A stretch of 64,000 bases of DNA. It comes from PNNG01 sp046291695 (lineage in GTDB: Bacteria; Bacteroidota; Bacteroidia; UBA7662). Position 1 is the stretch's first letter. Every line of letters begins with the position of its first letter. This document shows positions 34,425 through 43,338 of the stretch, piece by piece. Under the pieces are notes generated by a model. That model did not search any database, had not been told where the DNA came from, and was given only the letters and a program-made list of their open reading frames with translations. The translations under genes and the position numbers were made by a program. The DNA is taken from positions 62,001 to 126,000 of the forward strand of contig JBKBSO010000003.1 in the NCBI GenBank assembly GCA_046291695.1, read 5' to 3'.

Positions 34425-35189
34425 ATGAAAAGGATGAAAAAGCTCAGCACCCACTTGCACAAATTTCCGATGTTGACTTTGTTAATCCTCCTAATCCTCG
34501 GCAGCGGCTGCAAAAAAGAAGGCGAACAGGTACCTGGCCACGAGCTCTCCACAGGCGCCAGTGCGCGTGAACTGGTATCGGGCAAATTCTTTAAAAAACT
34601 CGAACTCGAAATATTACATCATCCGAACAGCGAACCATCGGCCAGCACCATCAGTCGGGTTCAGGAGTTTTTGCAAAATCATATCGACAAACCCGAAGGC
34701 ATCAACATCAGTCTGCGTGCGCTTCCTACAGCACAACAATCGGATTACAGCATCAATTCCTTGCTCGCACTGGAGGCTGCACATCGCACCAAATTCAATG
34801 AAAAAGGGGTAATGAGTTTGTGCTTACTGCTGGTGGATGGTGACTTTTCGGAAACCAACCAGGTATTGGGCGTGGCCTACCGCAATACTACCATGGCCCT
34901 CTTCCACCGTACCATTCGACGTCATTCGGGCGGTTTAGGTCAACCCCAGCGCAGCATTCTGGAAACTACGGTCATTCTGCATGAGCTGGGCCATGTATTT
35001 GGCTTGGTAAATAACGGGGCGGCCATGCAACAGGCCCATCAGGACGTGGCGCATGGCAAACATTGCAACGATAACGATTGTCTGATGTTTTACGCTGTTG
35101 AAACCACCGACTTTTTAGGCAACTTATTAGGAGGACAAATCCCTGCCTTAGACGCCCAATGCCTCGATGATTTAAACGCGTTAAAATAA
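34425..35189 (+). CDS. Metzincin-like zinc protease lipoprotein
   Basis: 254 residues from the ATG at 34425 (a second ATG lies at 34434). Signal with lipobox GSGC just before KKEGEQVPGH. The zinc motif HELGHVFGLVNNG lies at residues about 186-198, and a further His follows at AMQQAHQDVAHGKH. The CNDNDCLM segment has a Met that could be the Met-turn, as in archaemetzincin-type proteases. The extended metzincin motif HExxHxxGxxH is not exact, since the third position reads N, so the third ligand may be a later His. A periplasmic protease role is inferred. Confidence 0.65.
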   Translation: MKRMKKLSTHLHKFPMLTLLILLILGSGCKKEGEQVPGHELSTGASARELVSGKFFKKLELEILHHPNSEPSASTISRVQEFLQNHIDKPEGINISLRALPTAQQSDYSINSLLALEAAHRTKFNEKGVMSLCLLLVDGDFSETNQVLGVAYRNTTMALFHRTIRRHSGGLGQPQRSILETTVILHELGHVFGLVNNGAAMQQAHQDVAHGKHCNDNDCLMFYAVETTDFLGNLLGGQIPALDAQCLDDLNALK

Positions 35190-35244
35190 GTGTCACTAAA
35201 CAGACGAAGCTCTGGTTCTCTATCGTTTTACGGTTTTGCCTCAG

Positions 35245-35252
35245 TATCTTTG
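35245..35252 (+). promoter_or_regulatory. -7 box of the TPR protein gene
   Basis: TATCTTTG matches TAnnTTTG and ends 14 bp before the ATG at 35267. No strong TTTG element was seen at the ideal distance. Confidence 0.5.
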
Positions 35253-35266
35253 AAAAAATCATTCAT

Positions 35267-36175
35267 ATGAAAACCCGTTTGTTCCTCGTTTTGCTTCTGG
35301 TAGCCTCTGAATTATTACATGCTCAGCAAACCCAGCGCGACTGGGCCAATTGGTATTATTCGGCAGCCGAACGCGAAGAAACAGACTTACAGGCCGTAAT
35401 TTTAGAAGATTGGTACAAGGCCGACAGCACAGATGCGGAATACTATGTAGCACACTTCAATTTTTTTGTTCAACAAGCCCGTCAGGAATTGTTGATGTTA
35501 AACGAAACTGCTCCTGAAGGAGAGGCCTTGGAGCTGCAGCAAAACGACAGTGTTAAAGGCTACCTGAGCAGCCAGCTCTATTACGACGAGGCCTTGGTGC
35601 GCCAAGGCATCGATGTACTAAGCAAAGGCATCAGCCTACATCCCAAGCGGCTCGATATGCACTTTGGCCGGATTTATATGCTGGGCCAGATCAGCGATTG
35701 GACACCCTTTACCGAATACATACTGAATACCCTCAAATTGGGAAGCGAAATCGGGTATCAATGGACTTGGAGTAATCACCAGCCATTGGAAGACGGGGCC
35801 GGCTTTATGCGCGACGCCATACAGGATTACATTGTACAATTATACAATACTGAAGCAGACAGCCTGTTAAGCAACATCCGACGCATCGCGGAATCGGTTT
35901 TGGCTTCGAATCCTGAACATGTAGAAAGCCTGGTGAACCTGGCGCTGGTAGATATCATGGAAAGTCGCTATCGCGATGCCCTCAAAAAGCTGCAGCTTGC
36001 CGAAGCACTTTCGCCCCAAGACCCCATTGTGCTGGTGAATACCGCTCAGACTTACGAGCGGCAAGGCGATTCGAGACGTGCCATACTTTATTACAAAAAG
36101 CTCAAAGCAGTTGACCCGGAGGAGTACGGAGCCTATGCCGACAGCAAAACATCGGCCCTGAAAAAGAAGAAATAG
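35267..36175 (+). CDS. Secreted TPR protein
   Basis: 302 residues with a signal peptide (MKTRLFLVLLLVASELLHAQ, cut at AQ|QT). Helical repeats in the mature part look like tetratricopeptides: ADSTDAEYYVAHFNFF, VESLVNLALVDIMESRYRDALKKLQLAEALSPQDPIVLVNTAQTYERQGDSRRAILYYKKLKAVDPEEYG. TPR domains bind proteins, so this may be a periplasmic scaffold. It ends in a Lys-rich tail. No enzymatic domain is visible. Confidence 0.78.
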   Translation: MKTRLFLVLLLVASELLHAQQTQRDWANWYYSAAEREETDLQAVILEDWYKADSTDAEYYVAHFNFFVQQARQELLMLNETAPEGEALELQQNDSVKGYLSSQLYYDEALVRQGIDVLSKGISLHPKRLDMHFGRIYMLGQISDWTPFTEYILNTLKLGSEIGYQWTWSNHQPLEDGAGFMRDAIQDYIVQLYNTEADSLLSNIRRIAESVLASNPEHVESLVNLALVDIMESRYRDALKKLQLAEALSPQDPIVLVNTAQTYERQGDSRRAILYYKKLKAVDPEEYGAYADSKTSALKKKK

Positions 36176-36283
36176 TGCCATTCGGGCATCACATGCTTTG
36201 GTAAAAAAGGGTGACCACAATTGATGCATATACTGTTTTTCTATATTTTTCGTTTAAGCCCTGTAAATCACAAGCCCATAACA

Positions 36284-36520
36284 ATGAAAAGTCATTTGTT
36301 GATACTCCTGGCTGTTACCCTCTTGGGATGCCAAAAAAAATGTGACAACCTGCCTGAAGCCTGTGCCGACCGGCCACCCACCGATGAAGCGTGTCAAGCT
36401 TATTTTGAACGTTGGTTTTACAATGAAAGCCAGAACCGTTGCGAGCTTCAAGCTTACAGCGGTTGCGCCGCATATGGGTTTGATACCAAAATCGATTGTG
36501 AAGACTGCAAATGCCGGTAG
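36284..36520 (+). CDS. Kunitz/BPTI-like domain lipoprotein
   Basis: 78 residues from the ATG at 36284; the lipobox LLGC follows MKSHLLILLAVT. Six Cys of the mature part fit the BPTI pattern: C-x9-C-x15-C-x7-C-x10-C-x2-C, with RWFYNESQNRCELQAYSGC matching the conserved RWyYn..t..C..F.YgGC core. The spacings near the ends are shorter than in animal Kunitz domains. The likely role is a surface protease inhibitor. The inhibitory P1 residue region (PPTDEACQA) is atypical, so activity is uncertain. Confidence 0.7.
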   Translation: MKSHLLILLAVTLLGCQKKCDNLPEACADRPPTDEACQAYFERWFYNESQNRCELQAYSGCAAYGFDTKIDCEDCKCR

Positions 36521-36797
36521 GTATCCGTCAGCTGCGGTGGTGTAACCGCAGCGGACGCAGCCAGGCTCTTTTTCCGCTGAAAAGCAGCAGTCTATCCGAC
36601 TACCTAACTTCATAGCCCAACTTGTAATCAGTGCATAGCCTGGCGGAAGCAAGGCGCGAGGCAACGGAGTCTTTTAACTCATAAGCTTCGCTTATTCGTC
36701 GGAGGGCGCCGCGTTTAGCGCTCCATGCCCTCCGGGAAAGCGGAAAAATAAAGCACCGTAGTTTCGTAATTGGGCTTAAATTCGCGTTCAAGCCACC

Positions 36798-37628
36798 ATG
36801 ATGAAAGCAGCACCTCAAATTTTAAAAGCCAGCGGCGAAACCGAAAGTTTTGAGCCGTCGAAAGTTCGACGTTCTTTAGAGCGCAGCGGTGCCGATGAAG
36901 GGCTTATCGAAAAAGTAGTAGAAAGTCTGAGCAACATGGTAGTAGATGGCACCACCACACGCCAACTTTATGGGAAGGCCTTTGCCATGCTCAGGCGCGA
37001 AAAAACGCGGGCTGCCTACAAATACAAGCTCAAACAAGCTGTTTTACAATTGGGAGATTCGGGCTATCCCTTTGAACATCTGGTAGCTGAGGTATTCGAA
37101 CGTCAGGGCTATGAGGTAGCCGTTGGACGCATTGTTCAGGGACATTGTATCAGCCACGAAATTGACGTTCGCGCTGAAAAAGCTGGTGAACTGCATTTTA
37201 TGGAATGTAAGTTTAGTCCCAACCGAAAAAAAATGCTGAGTATTCAAACCGCCCTGTACGTAAAAGCACGAATGGATGATGTGCTGCAAGCGTTACCTAT
37301 TCAAACACAGGTTTGCGCAGGTTGGTTGGTGAGTAATATGCGATTTTCGGCCGACAGCATTGCTTATGCCAGCTGTACAGGCTTAAAACTACTCAGTTGG
37401 GAGTATCCCGAAAACCGGGGATTGCGCGAATTGCTTGATCAGCACGAAATCTTTCCCATCACGTTATTGAATTATTTGAATCGTCGCGAGAAGGAATTCC
37501 TGATAGGCAAAGGCTATGTAAGTTGCCGAAGTATATTGCGGCATCCTGAAATCTTGGAAGCCTTAGATTTGACCGAGGGTAAGCGCAATGGATTATTGGC
37601 TGAACTACGCCTCATCTGTGAAGGCTAA
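36798..37628 (+). CDS. ATP-cone plus PD-(D/E)XK nuclease-like protein
   Basis: 276 residues. Residues about 5-90 form an ATP-cone (SGETESFEPSKVRRSLERSG, VESLSNMVVDGTTTRQLYGKAFAML), the nucleotide-binding regulatory domain known from ribonucleotide reductase and NrdR. Residues about 95-200 resemble an Mrr-type restriction-endonuclease fold: FERQGYEVAVGRIVQGHCISHEIDVRAEKAGELHFMECKF, with the catalytic D (HEID) and ExK (ECK). The C-terminal part (about 205-276) may be a helical DNA-binding region. Such fusions occur in Bacteroidota; the activity is not characterised. An ATP-sensing DNase is the inference. Confidence 0.8.
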   Translation: MMKAAPQILKASGETESFEPSKVRRSLERSGADEGLIEKVVESLSNMVVDGTTTRQLYGKAFAMLRREKTRAAYKYKLKQAVLQLGDSGYPFEHLVAEVFERQGYEVAVGRIVQGHCISHEIDVRAEKAGELHFMECKFSPNRKKMLSIQTALYVKARMDDVLQALPIQTQVCAGWLVSNMRFSADSIAYASCTGLKLLSWEYPENRGLRELLDQHEIFPITLLNYLNRREKEFLIGKGYVSCRSILRHPEILEALDLTEGKRNGLLAELRLICEG

Positions 37629-37691
37629 CCGGCGGCAATAGCCACACTAAAATTTCAACTTTTGATAACCTTACATTGGTTATCTTAGGGC

Positions 37692-38831
37692 ATGCGCTTT
37701 TATTATAGGTTCTGGATTGGAATAATACTTTTGGGCTGCCTCAGCTCGCTGAATTTGCGTGCACAGGAATACTACTTTAAACTTAAAGATCAGCAACTTG
37801 AAATTAGCACAAAAGGCTTTTATCTATCGGCTGTTCGTGATGTGAGAGAAGTTCAAGGGAGCATAGGCACTGTGTTAAAAGGCATTACCAACAAACCACA
37901 TCAGGCACATCTTTCTCCCGACCTGGAGCAAGCCCTTTCGACTTATTTACTGCCACAGTTTACGCCTGCCGAAGGTTTGGTAGGGGTAGAACTGCACATC
38001 AACCACCTTGAAATTGCTGAAAAAATAGTCCTCCCCATAGAAACCGGCTTTATTGATATGGCGGTTAGCTTTTACCATGTAGATACCGCTGGAGCGAAGC
38101 TTTTATATACCACCTACTATCGCTCACAGGAAAGCATGAAGTACGACGTAACCTTCAGCCATGAAGCAAGGATCAGGCAGGGTTTGGCCAACTGCATAGA
38201 GCAGTTTAATGCCTCCGACTGGTCTTTGGTGCTTAGTGGACAAAAAACTTTTGAAGTAAAGGAAGAAAACCCCTTTTTGGTAGGCCCAACACCTACCGAC
38301 ACCCTTCTGATGGTCGAAAGTGCGCAGGCAGAAGAATTGCTCATTGACCTCAGGCCCCAACAATACGAAATATGGAGTCTGCTAAGCACGATTGGTCAGG
38401 TAAGTAGATATTCTCACAGCTATGGCCTAAGCTATCTGGTATATCAGGATGTGGGGCGATCGTGGTTGTTTCCCATTGTGATTAGTCTCAGTCGCATGCA
38501 AATCAACCCGCAATTACTTGAAAGTACATCTTGGAACCAAATCGACTTTCAGCTTTTCCAGCCTGGTGCCAGTGCCATGTATAAATTGTATCCCCGGCTC
38601 CTGTTTTACAACCACTTGCAATTACCAATAGGGCGCGAATCTTTACGTAACCTCGACCAAGGAACCGAAACCACACGATTTATGACCGGCATCATCCACA
38701 GTCATGGCTTGCTTCTAAAGCCCGAACGCTCGGGTTGGGCGGCAGGTGTGGGCGTTATCCAACGCTTTTACAATTCCGAAGTGTATAAGCGCGATATCGG
38801 CATACGCTTTCAGCTGGGCTATTTTTTCTAA
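37692..38831 (+). CDS. Secreted protein of unknown function
   Basis: 379 residues with a signal peptide (RFYYRFWIGIILLGCLSSLN, cut after LRAQ). I do not recognise a family. The mature part is beta-rich (QEYYFKLKDQQLEISTKGFY, YHVDTAGAKLLYTTYYRSQE, VGVIQRFYNSEVYKRDIG) and ends QLGYFF, with a terminal Phe as in outer-membrane barrels. TTTG (37661-37664), N16 and TATCTTAG (37681-37688) form a promoter-like pair only 3 bp upstream of the ATG, as at glyA. Confidence 0.7.
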   Translation: MRFYYRFWIGIILLGCLSSLNLRAQEYYFKLKDQQLEISTKGFYLSAVRDVREVQGSIGTVLKGITNKPHQAHLSPDLEQALSTYLLPQFTPAEGLVGVELHINHLEIAEKIVLPIETGFIDMAVSFYHVDTAGAKLLYTTYYRSQESMKYDVTFSHEARIRQGLANCIEQFNASDWSLVLSGQKTFEVKEENPFLVGPTPTDTLLMVESAQAEELLIDLRPQQYEIWSLLSTIGQVSRYSHSYGLSYLVYQDVGRSWLFPIVISLSRMQINPQLLESTSWNQIDFQLFQPGASAMYKLYPRLLFYNHLQLPIGRESLRNLDQGTETTRFMTGIIHSHGLLLKPERSGWAAGVGVIQRFYNSEVYKRDIGIRFQLGYFF

Positions 38832-38896
38832 GAAGAAGGAATTCCGTCAACATCCCCTAATTTTGACCGAATCATTTTTCATTGAATCCTCAGCAG

Positions 38897-39502
38897 ATGA
38901 CCATCCTCAGCGCCTTTGAACTTACAGGCACCTTCTTTTTTGCCATCTCAGGTGCACTGGCGGTGAAAGACAAGGAGCACGACTGGTTTGGGGCCGGATT
39001 TACCGGTTTTATTACGGCCATAGGAGGTGGCTCCTTGCGCGATGTATTGCTAGGCAGCTATCCCCTGGCTTGGGTAAGCAATGTTAACCTATTATATGCC
39101 ATTATCGCTGGCGTAGCGGTTACCTATTTCGGAATTAAATACCTGCTGCGTTTGCGACGCACTTTATTCTTTTTCGATACCCTGGGGCTGAGCTTGTTCA
39201 CCATTTTGGGCACGGAAAAGGCCCTATCGCTAGGGGTGCAAGAAGAAATTGCCGCCATTATGGGCATGTTTAGTGCCGTTATGGGCGGGGTAATCCGCGA
39301 TACGCTCACCAACGAAATACCCGTATTGTTCCGCAAAGAAATATACGCCAGTGCCTGCCTTTTGGGCGCAATTATCTACTTGCTGCTCCGCGAAACCGGG
39401 CTGCCCCGCGAGGCGAATCTGATCATTTCGGTCTGTAGCATCGCCAGCATCCGCTTTTTAGCGGTGCGGTATAAGATTACGCTGGGGGGATTGTCGCTTT
39501 GA
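38897..39502 (+). CDS. UPF0126/TRIC-type membrane protein (YicG-like)
   Basis: 201 residues from the ATG at 38897 (MTILSAFELTGTFFFAISGA); a TTG 15 bp upstream is in frame but less likely. The two-repeat UPF0126 architecture is visible: AIGGGSLRDVLLGSYPL in the first half and GVIRDTLTNEIPVLFRKEIYA in the second, with about six to seven transmembrane helices. Relatives are homologues of TRIC cation channels and, in E. coli, YicG is reported as a glycine transporter. Substrate here is unknown. Confidence 0.9.
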   Translation: MTILSAFELTGTFFFAISGALAVKDKEHDWFGAGFTGFITAIGGGSLRDVLLGSYPLAWVSNVNLLYAIIAGVAVTYFGIKYLLRLRRTLFFFDTLGLSLFTILGTEKALSLGVQEEIAAIMGMFSAVMGGVIRDTLTNEIPVLFRKEIYASACLLGAIIYLLLRETGLPREANLIISVCSIASIRFLAVRYKITLGGLSL

Positions 39503-39526
39503 ATGCCACCCAAAGTGCGGATGAAA

Positions 39527-39793
39527 CTACCTCAGCTCAAAGCTTGCCCTGCCTTTGAAGCAGCGAATGACGGTACCCAAGCCTTTGTGCAAGATCGGAT
39601 GAAAATGCCCGGTTATTCCGCCCCCTAACATCCCAGCCGTTTCCGCATCACGACGCTTGGGGTTTGAGATAGTCAAAATTCCATGAAAATGATTCGGCAT
39701 TACGATCTATTCGCTTAAAACCACTTCAGGAAATTGTTGCGGTACTTGCTGCCAAAGCTGATGAACCATTTCACCAGCTTCTGATAAGGCTGC
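39527..39793 (-). pseudogene. REP-associated (Y1_Tnp, IS200-like) transposase remnant
   Basis: Minus-strand translation gives AALSEAGEMVHQLWQQVP, QQFPEVVLSE, a TAG stop, then IVMPNHFHGILTISN; the MPNHFH segment is the conserved HUH (UxHxH-type) motif of Y1 transposases, including both His ligands. It continues GLGTVIRCFKGRAS, matching the end of such proteins, before a stop. The nucleophile Tyr segment is gone and the N-terminus is missing. The element is dead. No intact terminal repeat was seen. Confidence 0.85.
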
Positions 39794-39973
39794 TTTTTAA
39801 TTTTCCAAAACGCCCAGGCATTTTGCCCGGTCTTTGGTTACTATTGGATTGTTATGAGCTGTTTACTATTTGGTTATTGATTGTTAAATACACCCACCGC
39901 CAAATCACCCGCATACCAGCTTAACGATCAGCCCGTTTCAGCTGGGTAATTTATTAAATCTATCCACACCCAC

Positions 39974-41254
39974 ATGAAACACGCCATTTCTTTGAAGCTC
40001 GGCATCATTGCTGTGCTTTGCCTGTTGCTGCTGATTCCGGCAACCATGATCCAAAGCTTAATTAAAGAGCGGGAACACACCTCCAAATCAGCAGCCCGCG
40101 AAGTCAGCTCAAAATGGGGCGGCGAACAAACCCTGGTAGGCCCCATCATTTCGATCCCCTACAAACAAAGCTTCCGCAATGGCGAGGGCAAATTGCAAAG
40201 CCGAAAACAATACGCCCACTTTTTACCCGAAGAACTGCAAGTAAATGGCACTACCAGTCCGCAATTGCTCAAGCGAAGCATCTACAAACTGGTTCAATAC
40301 AGCAGCGATTTGGAGTTCAGCGGTCATTTTTTACGTCCCGATTTTTCGGTTTGGAACATAGCCGACGAAGACATCCTTTGGGACGAGGCCAGCATTTCGA
40401 TGAGCATACCCGATTTTAAAGGCATTAAATCACAGTTGATTTTGCAAAGCGGTGAACAAAGCCTGGCACTCAACCCAACCGACGGTCTGGCAAGTCCACA
40501 TGCCAATAGCCTTTCGGCCCGCTTGGCGCTAAATAGGGCTGGTCAAATCCCCTTTTCAGTAAAACTAAAGCTTAACGGAAGCGAATCGCTGCAATTTGTA
40601 CCCATTGGCAAAACCACCCGTGTGCATTTAACAGGCAGTTGGCCAAGTCCGGTTTTTGATGGTAATTTTTTACCCGATAGCCGGCAGGTAAGCGCAGCAG
40701 GTTTTGAAGCTCAATGGCAGGTGCTACACCTCAACCGCAATTTCCCCCAGCAATGGATTAACCGCGATTTTCAGTTCAAATCATCTGCTTTCGGGGTGTG
40801 GTTCAGGCAGCCTGTTGAGCATTATTTTATGAGTCACCGTGCAGCCAAATACGCCCTCATGTTTATTGCCCTGAGTTTTGTGGTGTTTTTCTTCGTGGAA
40901 GTGATTCATAAAAAACGTTTGCACCCCATACAGTATTTACTCATCGGCTTTAGTATATGCCTGTTTTATATGCTGCTGCTGTCGCTTTCGGAGCAAATTG
41001 GATTTGGATGGGCCTATTTGCTGGCCGCCACCGGCACCATCGGCCTCATTACGGGCTACACCCGGGCGGTTATGGGAGGTGTTCGTATTCCGGCCTTAAT
41101 CGCGGGCTTGCTCATAGGCCTGTACAGCTATTTGTATGGCATTTTGCAGCTCGAAGATTATGCCCTGTTGCTGGGTAGCATTGGCTTATTTGTGATTATG
41201 GCCTTTTTGATGTACTTCTCACGCAAGGTGAATTGGTATCAGCAGATTGAATAA
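39974..41254 (+). CDS. creD: CreD family inner membrane protein
   Basis: 426 residues. An N-terminal transmembrane helix (LGIIAVLCLLLLIPATMIQS), followed by REVSSKWGGEQTLVGPIISIPY, which is diagnostic for CreD, a large periplasmic part, then six hydrophobic helices (about 300-420). CreD is linked to envelope stress and beta-lactam resistance under CreBC in proteobacteria; its function in Bacteroidota is unknown. No creBC genes are adjacent. Confidence 0.93.
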   Translation: MKHAISLKLGIIAVLCLLLLIPATMIQSLIKEREHTSKSAAREVSSKWGGEQTLVGPIISIPYKQSFRNGEGKLQSRKQYAHFLPEELQVNGTTSPQLLKRSIYKLVQYSSDLEFSGHFLRPDFSVWNIADEDILWDEASISMSIPDFKGIKSQLILQSGEQSLALNPTDGLASPHANSLSARLALNRAGQIPFSVKLKLNGSESLQFVPIGKTTRVHLTGSWPSPVFDGNFLPDSRQVSAAGFEAQWQVLHLNRNFPQQWINRDFQFKSSAFGVWFRQPVEHYFMSHRAAKYALMFIALSFVVFFFVEVIHKKRLHPIQYLLIGFSICLFYMLLLSLSEQIGFGWAYLLAATGTIGLITGYTRAVMGGVRIPALIAGLLIGLYSYLYGILQLEDYALLLGSIGLFVIMAFLMYFSRKVNWYQQIE

Positions 41255-41394
41255 GCACATCGCGCTGCTCAAACATCAGAAAAAGAAAAGTGGCAATAGC
41301 CTATAAGCTTTGATTGGCTGCCATGCTGTGCGATTCAACACACAGCCTGGCAGCCTAAATTTGTCACATCCAAGGCCATTTGGTAGCTTTAGCC

Positions 41395-43233
41395 ATGAAA
41401 CAAACTGTTCGTTTTAATGGGCTATGCCTGCTGCTGCCTTTCAGCCTTATGGCCCAGCCGCAAGTCGATCCACTCGACTGGGCCAAGCATGCGGTATGGT
41501 ACCAGATTTTTCCCGATCGTTTTCACAACGGCGATCCTTCGAACGACCCTGATGTCGGCAGTCAGTTCTTCGCCTGGCCGCACGACACCCTTTCGCCCTG
41601 GCAAATTCACCCCTGGGGAAGCGATTGGTACCAAATGCAAGATTGGGAAAAAGAAAACGGACAAGATCTTTGGTACAACATCACCCGGCGCAGGTATGGG
41701 GGGGATTTGCAAGGCATTATCGATAAACTCGACTATCTGCAAGCCTTGGGCATCAACGCCTTGTATCTCAATCCCATTTTTTGGTCGCCTTCGCACCATA
41801 AGTACGACGGCATGATGTACCACCACGTTGATCCTTACCTCGGTCCCGATCCTGTAGGCGACATTGCGCTCATTGAACAAGAAATATTTGATGCACCCGA
41901 AACCTGGCAATGGACCGCTGCCGACCGCTTGGCGCTACAGCTTATTGAAGCCTGCCACAGTCGCGGCATGCGCATCATTTTCGATGGGGTGTTTAATCAC
42001 CTTGGCGTTGGCAGTCCGGCTTTTCAGGATGTAATTCAAAACCAACGGGCTTCACCCTATGCCGATTGGTTTGAAATAGAAAGCTGGGACGATGTGCAGG
42101 CCGGTACACAATTTTCGTATAAGGGCTGGTTTGGGGTGGCTTCTCTGCCCGAAATCAGGGAAGACAGCATGGGCATTGTAGCTGGTCCGCGTGCATACAT
42201 TTATGCCTGCACCCGCCGCTGGATGGACCCCGATGGAAACGGCAATATCGCCAAGGGCATTGATGGCTGGCGGCTCGACGTAGCCTTTTGTGTGGCCCAC
42301 GCCTTCTGGAAAGACTGGCGAATACTGGTCAAAAGCATCAATCCAGCTGCCTACCTCACAGCCGAAGTGATAGACGACATTGACAAAGTGAAGCCCTATT
42401 TGCAAGGCGACGAGTTTGACGCGATCATGAACTACAACTTCGCCTTTATTGCCGCTGATTACTTTGTAAACGATAAGAAGCGCATTAAAACCACCGACTT
42501 CGATAAGCAACTCCGCGATTTGCGCCAGGCCTATGCACCCGAAGTGGCCTATGTGCAGCAAAACTTGTTTGGCAGCCACGACGCCAATCGGCTGGCCTCG
42601 CATATTGTGAACCGCGATTTTGCCCGCTATGCCGATTGGGGCGAATACTTTGGCAAATCGAAAGCCGACAATCCCCACTACAACACCCGCAAACCTACCG
42701 AGGCCGAATACGACATCCAAAAGTTGTTTGCTGTATTCCAATTCACCTATGTGGGTGCCCCAATGGTGTATTATGGCGATGAAGTGGGCATGTGGGGCGC
42801 CAACGATCCCGATTGTCGCAAGCCTATGGTGTGGAAAGAGCTGGCATATGAGGCAGAACGCTACAAGGCCGATGGGAGCCGCTACGAACAACCACAGCTG
42901 GTGCTGGTACATACCGACATGCTGGCACATTATCAGCATTTGAGCCGGCTCAGGGCCTCCAACCCGGCCTTGAGTACCGGAGATTTCGAAAGCTTACTGG
43001 CCCACAACCACAAGCAGCTGTATGCCTTCCGCCGCACCGACCCACTCACCGGAAAAAGCCTGGTGGTGATCCTCAACAACAGCGATAAAACGCGTAAATT
43101 CAAGCTCAAAACCGTACGCGGCCAAGGTCGGGAGTTGTACCAGGGCGCTACCATCGACAGCGGAAAACGGCTGAAAGCCAGCCTTCCGGCCAAAGGATTC
43201 ATGATCTATCGCGAAAACCCACCCTCCAAATAA
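41395..43233 (+). CDS. Secreted GH13 alpha-amylase family enzyme
   Basis: 612 residues from the ATG at 41395 (MKQTVRFNGLCLLLPFSLMA), with a signal peptide cut after AQ. The (beta/alpha)8 GH13 motifs are: region I GVFNHLGVG (DGVFNH), region II GWRLDVAFCV with the nucleophile Asp, region III TAEVIDD with the acid Glu, and region IV FGSHDANRL with the third Asp. It resembles neopullulanase/cyclomaltodextrinase-type enzymes (WYQIFPDRFHNGDPSND; YNITRRRYGGDLQGI). A C-terminal beta domain (about 520-612) is present. It hydrolyses alpha-glucans or maltodextrins. A TAGCTTTA box (about 41387-41394) lies just before the start. Confidence 0.92.
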   Translation: MKQTVRFNGLCLLLPFSLMAQPQVDPLDWAKHAVWYQIFPDRFHNGDPSNDPDVGSQFFAWPHDTLSPWQIHPWGSDWYQMQDWEKENGQDLWYNITRRRYGGDLQGIIDKLDYLQALGINALYLNPIFWSPSHHKYDGMMYHHVDPYLGPDPVGDIALIEQEIFDAPETWQWTAADRLALQLIEACHSRGMRIIFDGVFNHLGVGSPAFQDVIQNQRASPYADWFEIESWDDVQAGTQFSYKGWFGVASLPEIREDSMGIVAGPRAYIYACTRRWMDPDGNGNIAKGIDGWRLDVAFCVAHAFWKDWRILVKSINPAAYLTAEVIDDIDKVKPYLQGDEFDAIMNYNFAFIAADYFVNDKKRIKTTDFDKQLRDLRQAYAPEVAYVQQNLFGSHDANRLASHIVNRDFARYADWGEYFGKSKADNPHYNTRKPTEAEYDIQKLFAVFQFTYVGAPMVYYGDEVGMWGANDPDCRKPMVWKELAYEAERYKADGSRYEQPQLVLVHTDMLAHYQHLSRLRASNPALSTGDFESLLAHNHKQLYAFRRTDPLTGKSLVVILNNSDKTRKFKLKTVRGQGRELYQGATIDSGKRLKASLPAKGFMIYRENPPSK

Positions 43234-43338
43234 AGAGGCAGAGATTTGCTGGCTTGCTTATTTAATGTTAGCTTTAAATTGAGTTACCGGGCACAGCTCG
43301 GCCCTGTACATGCGATGATGAACCCCAACAAACCTACC

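Noticed and set aside
36531..36552. Hairpin GCTGCGGT/ACCGCAGC after the Kunitz-like gene as a terminator
   Set aside because: No T-run follows directly; the nearest T-run is over 15 bases away, so it is left unassigned.
42052..42939. 295-codon antisense frame over the GH13 gene
   Set aside because: The plus-strand frame has all four GH13 catalytic motifs and a signal peptide; the antisense frame has no recognisable features.
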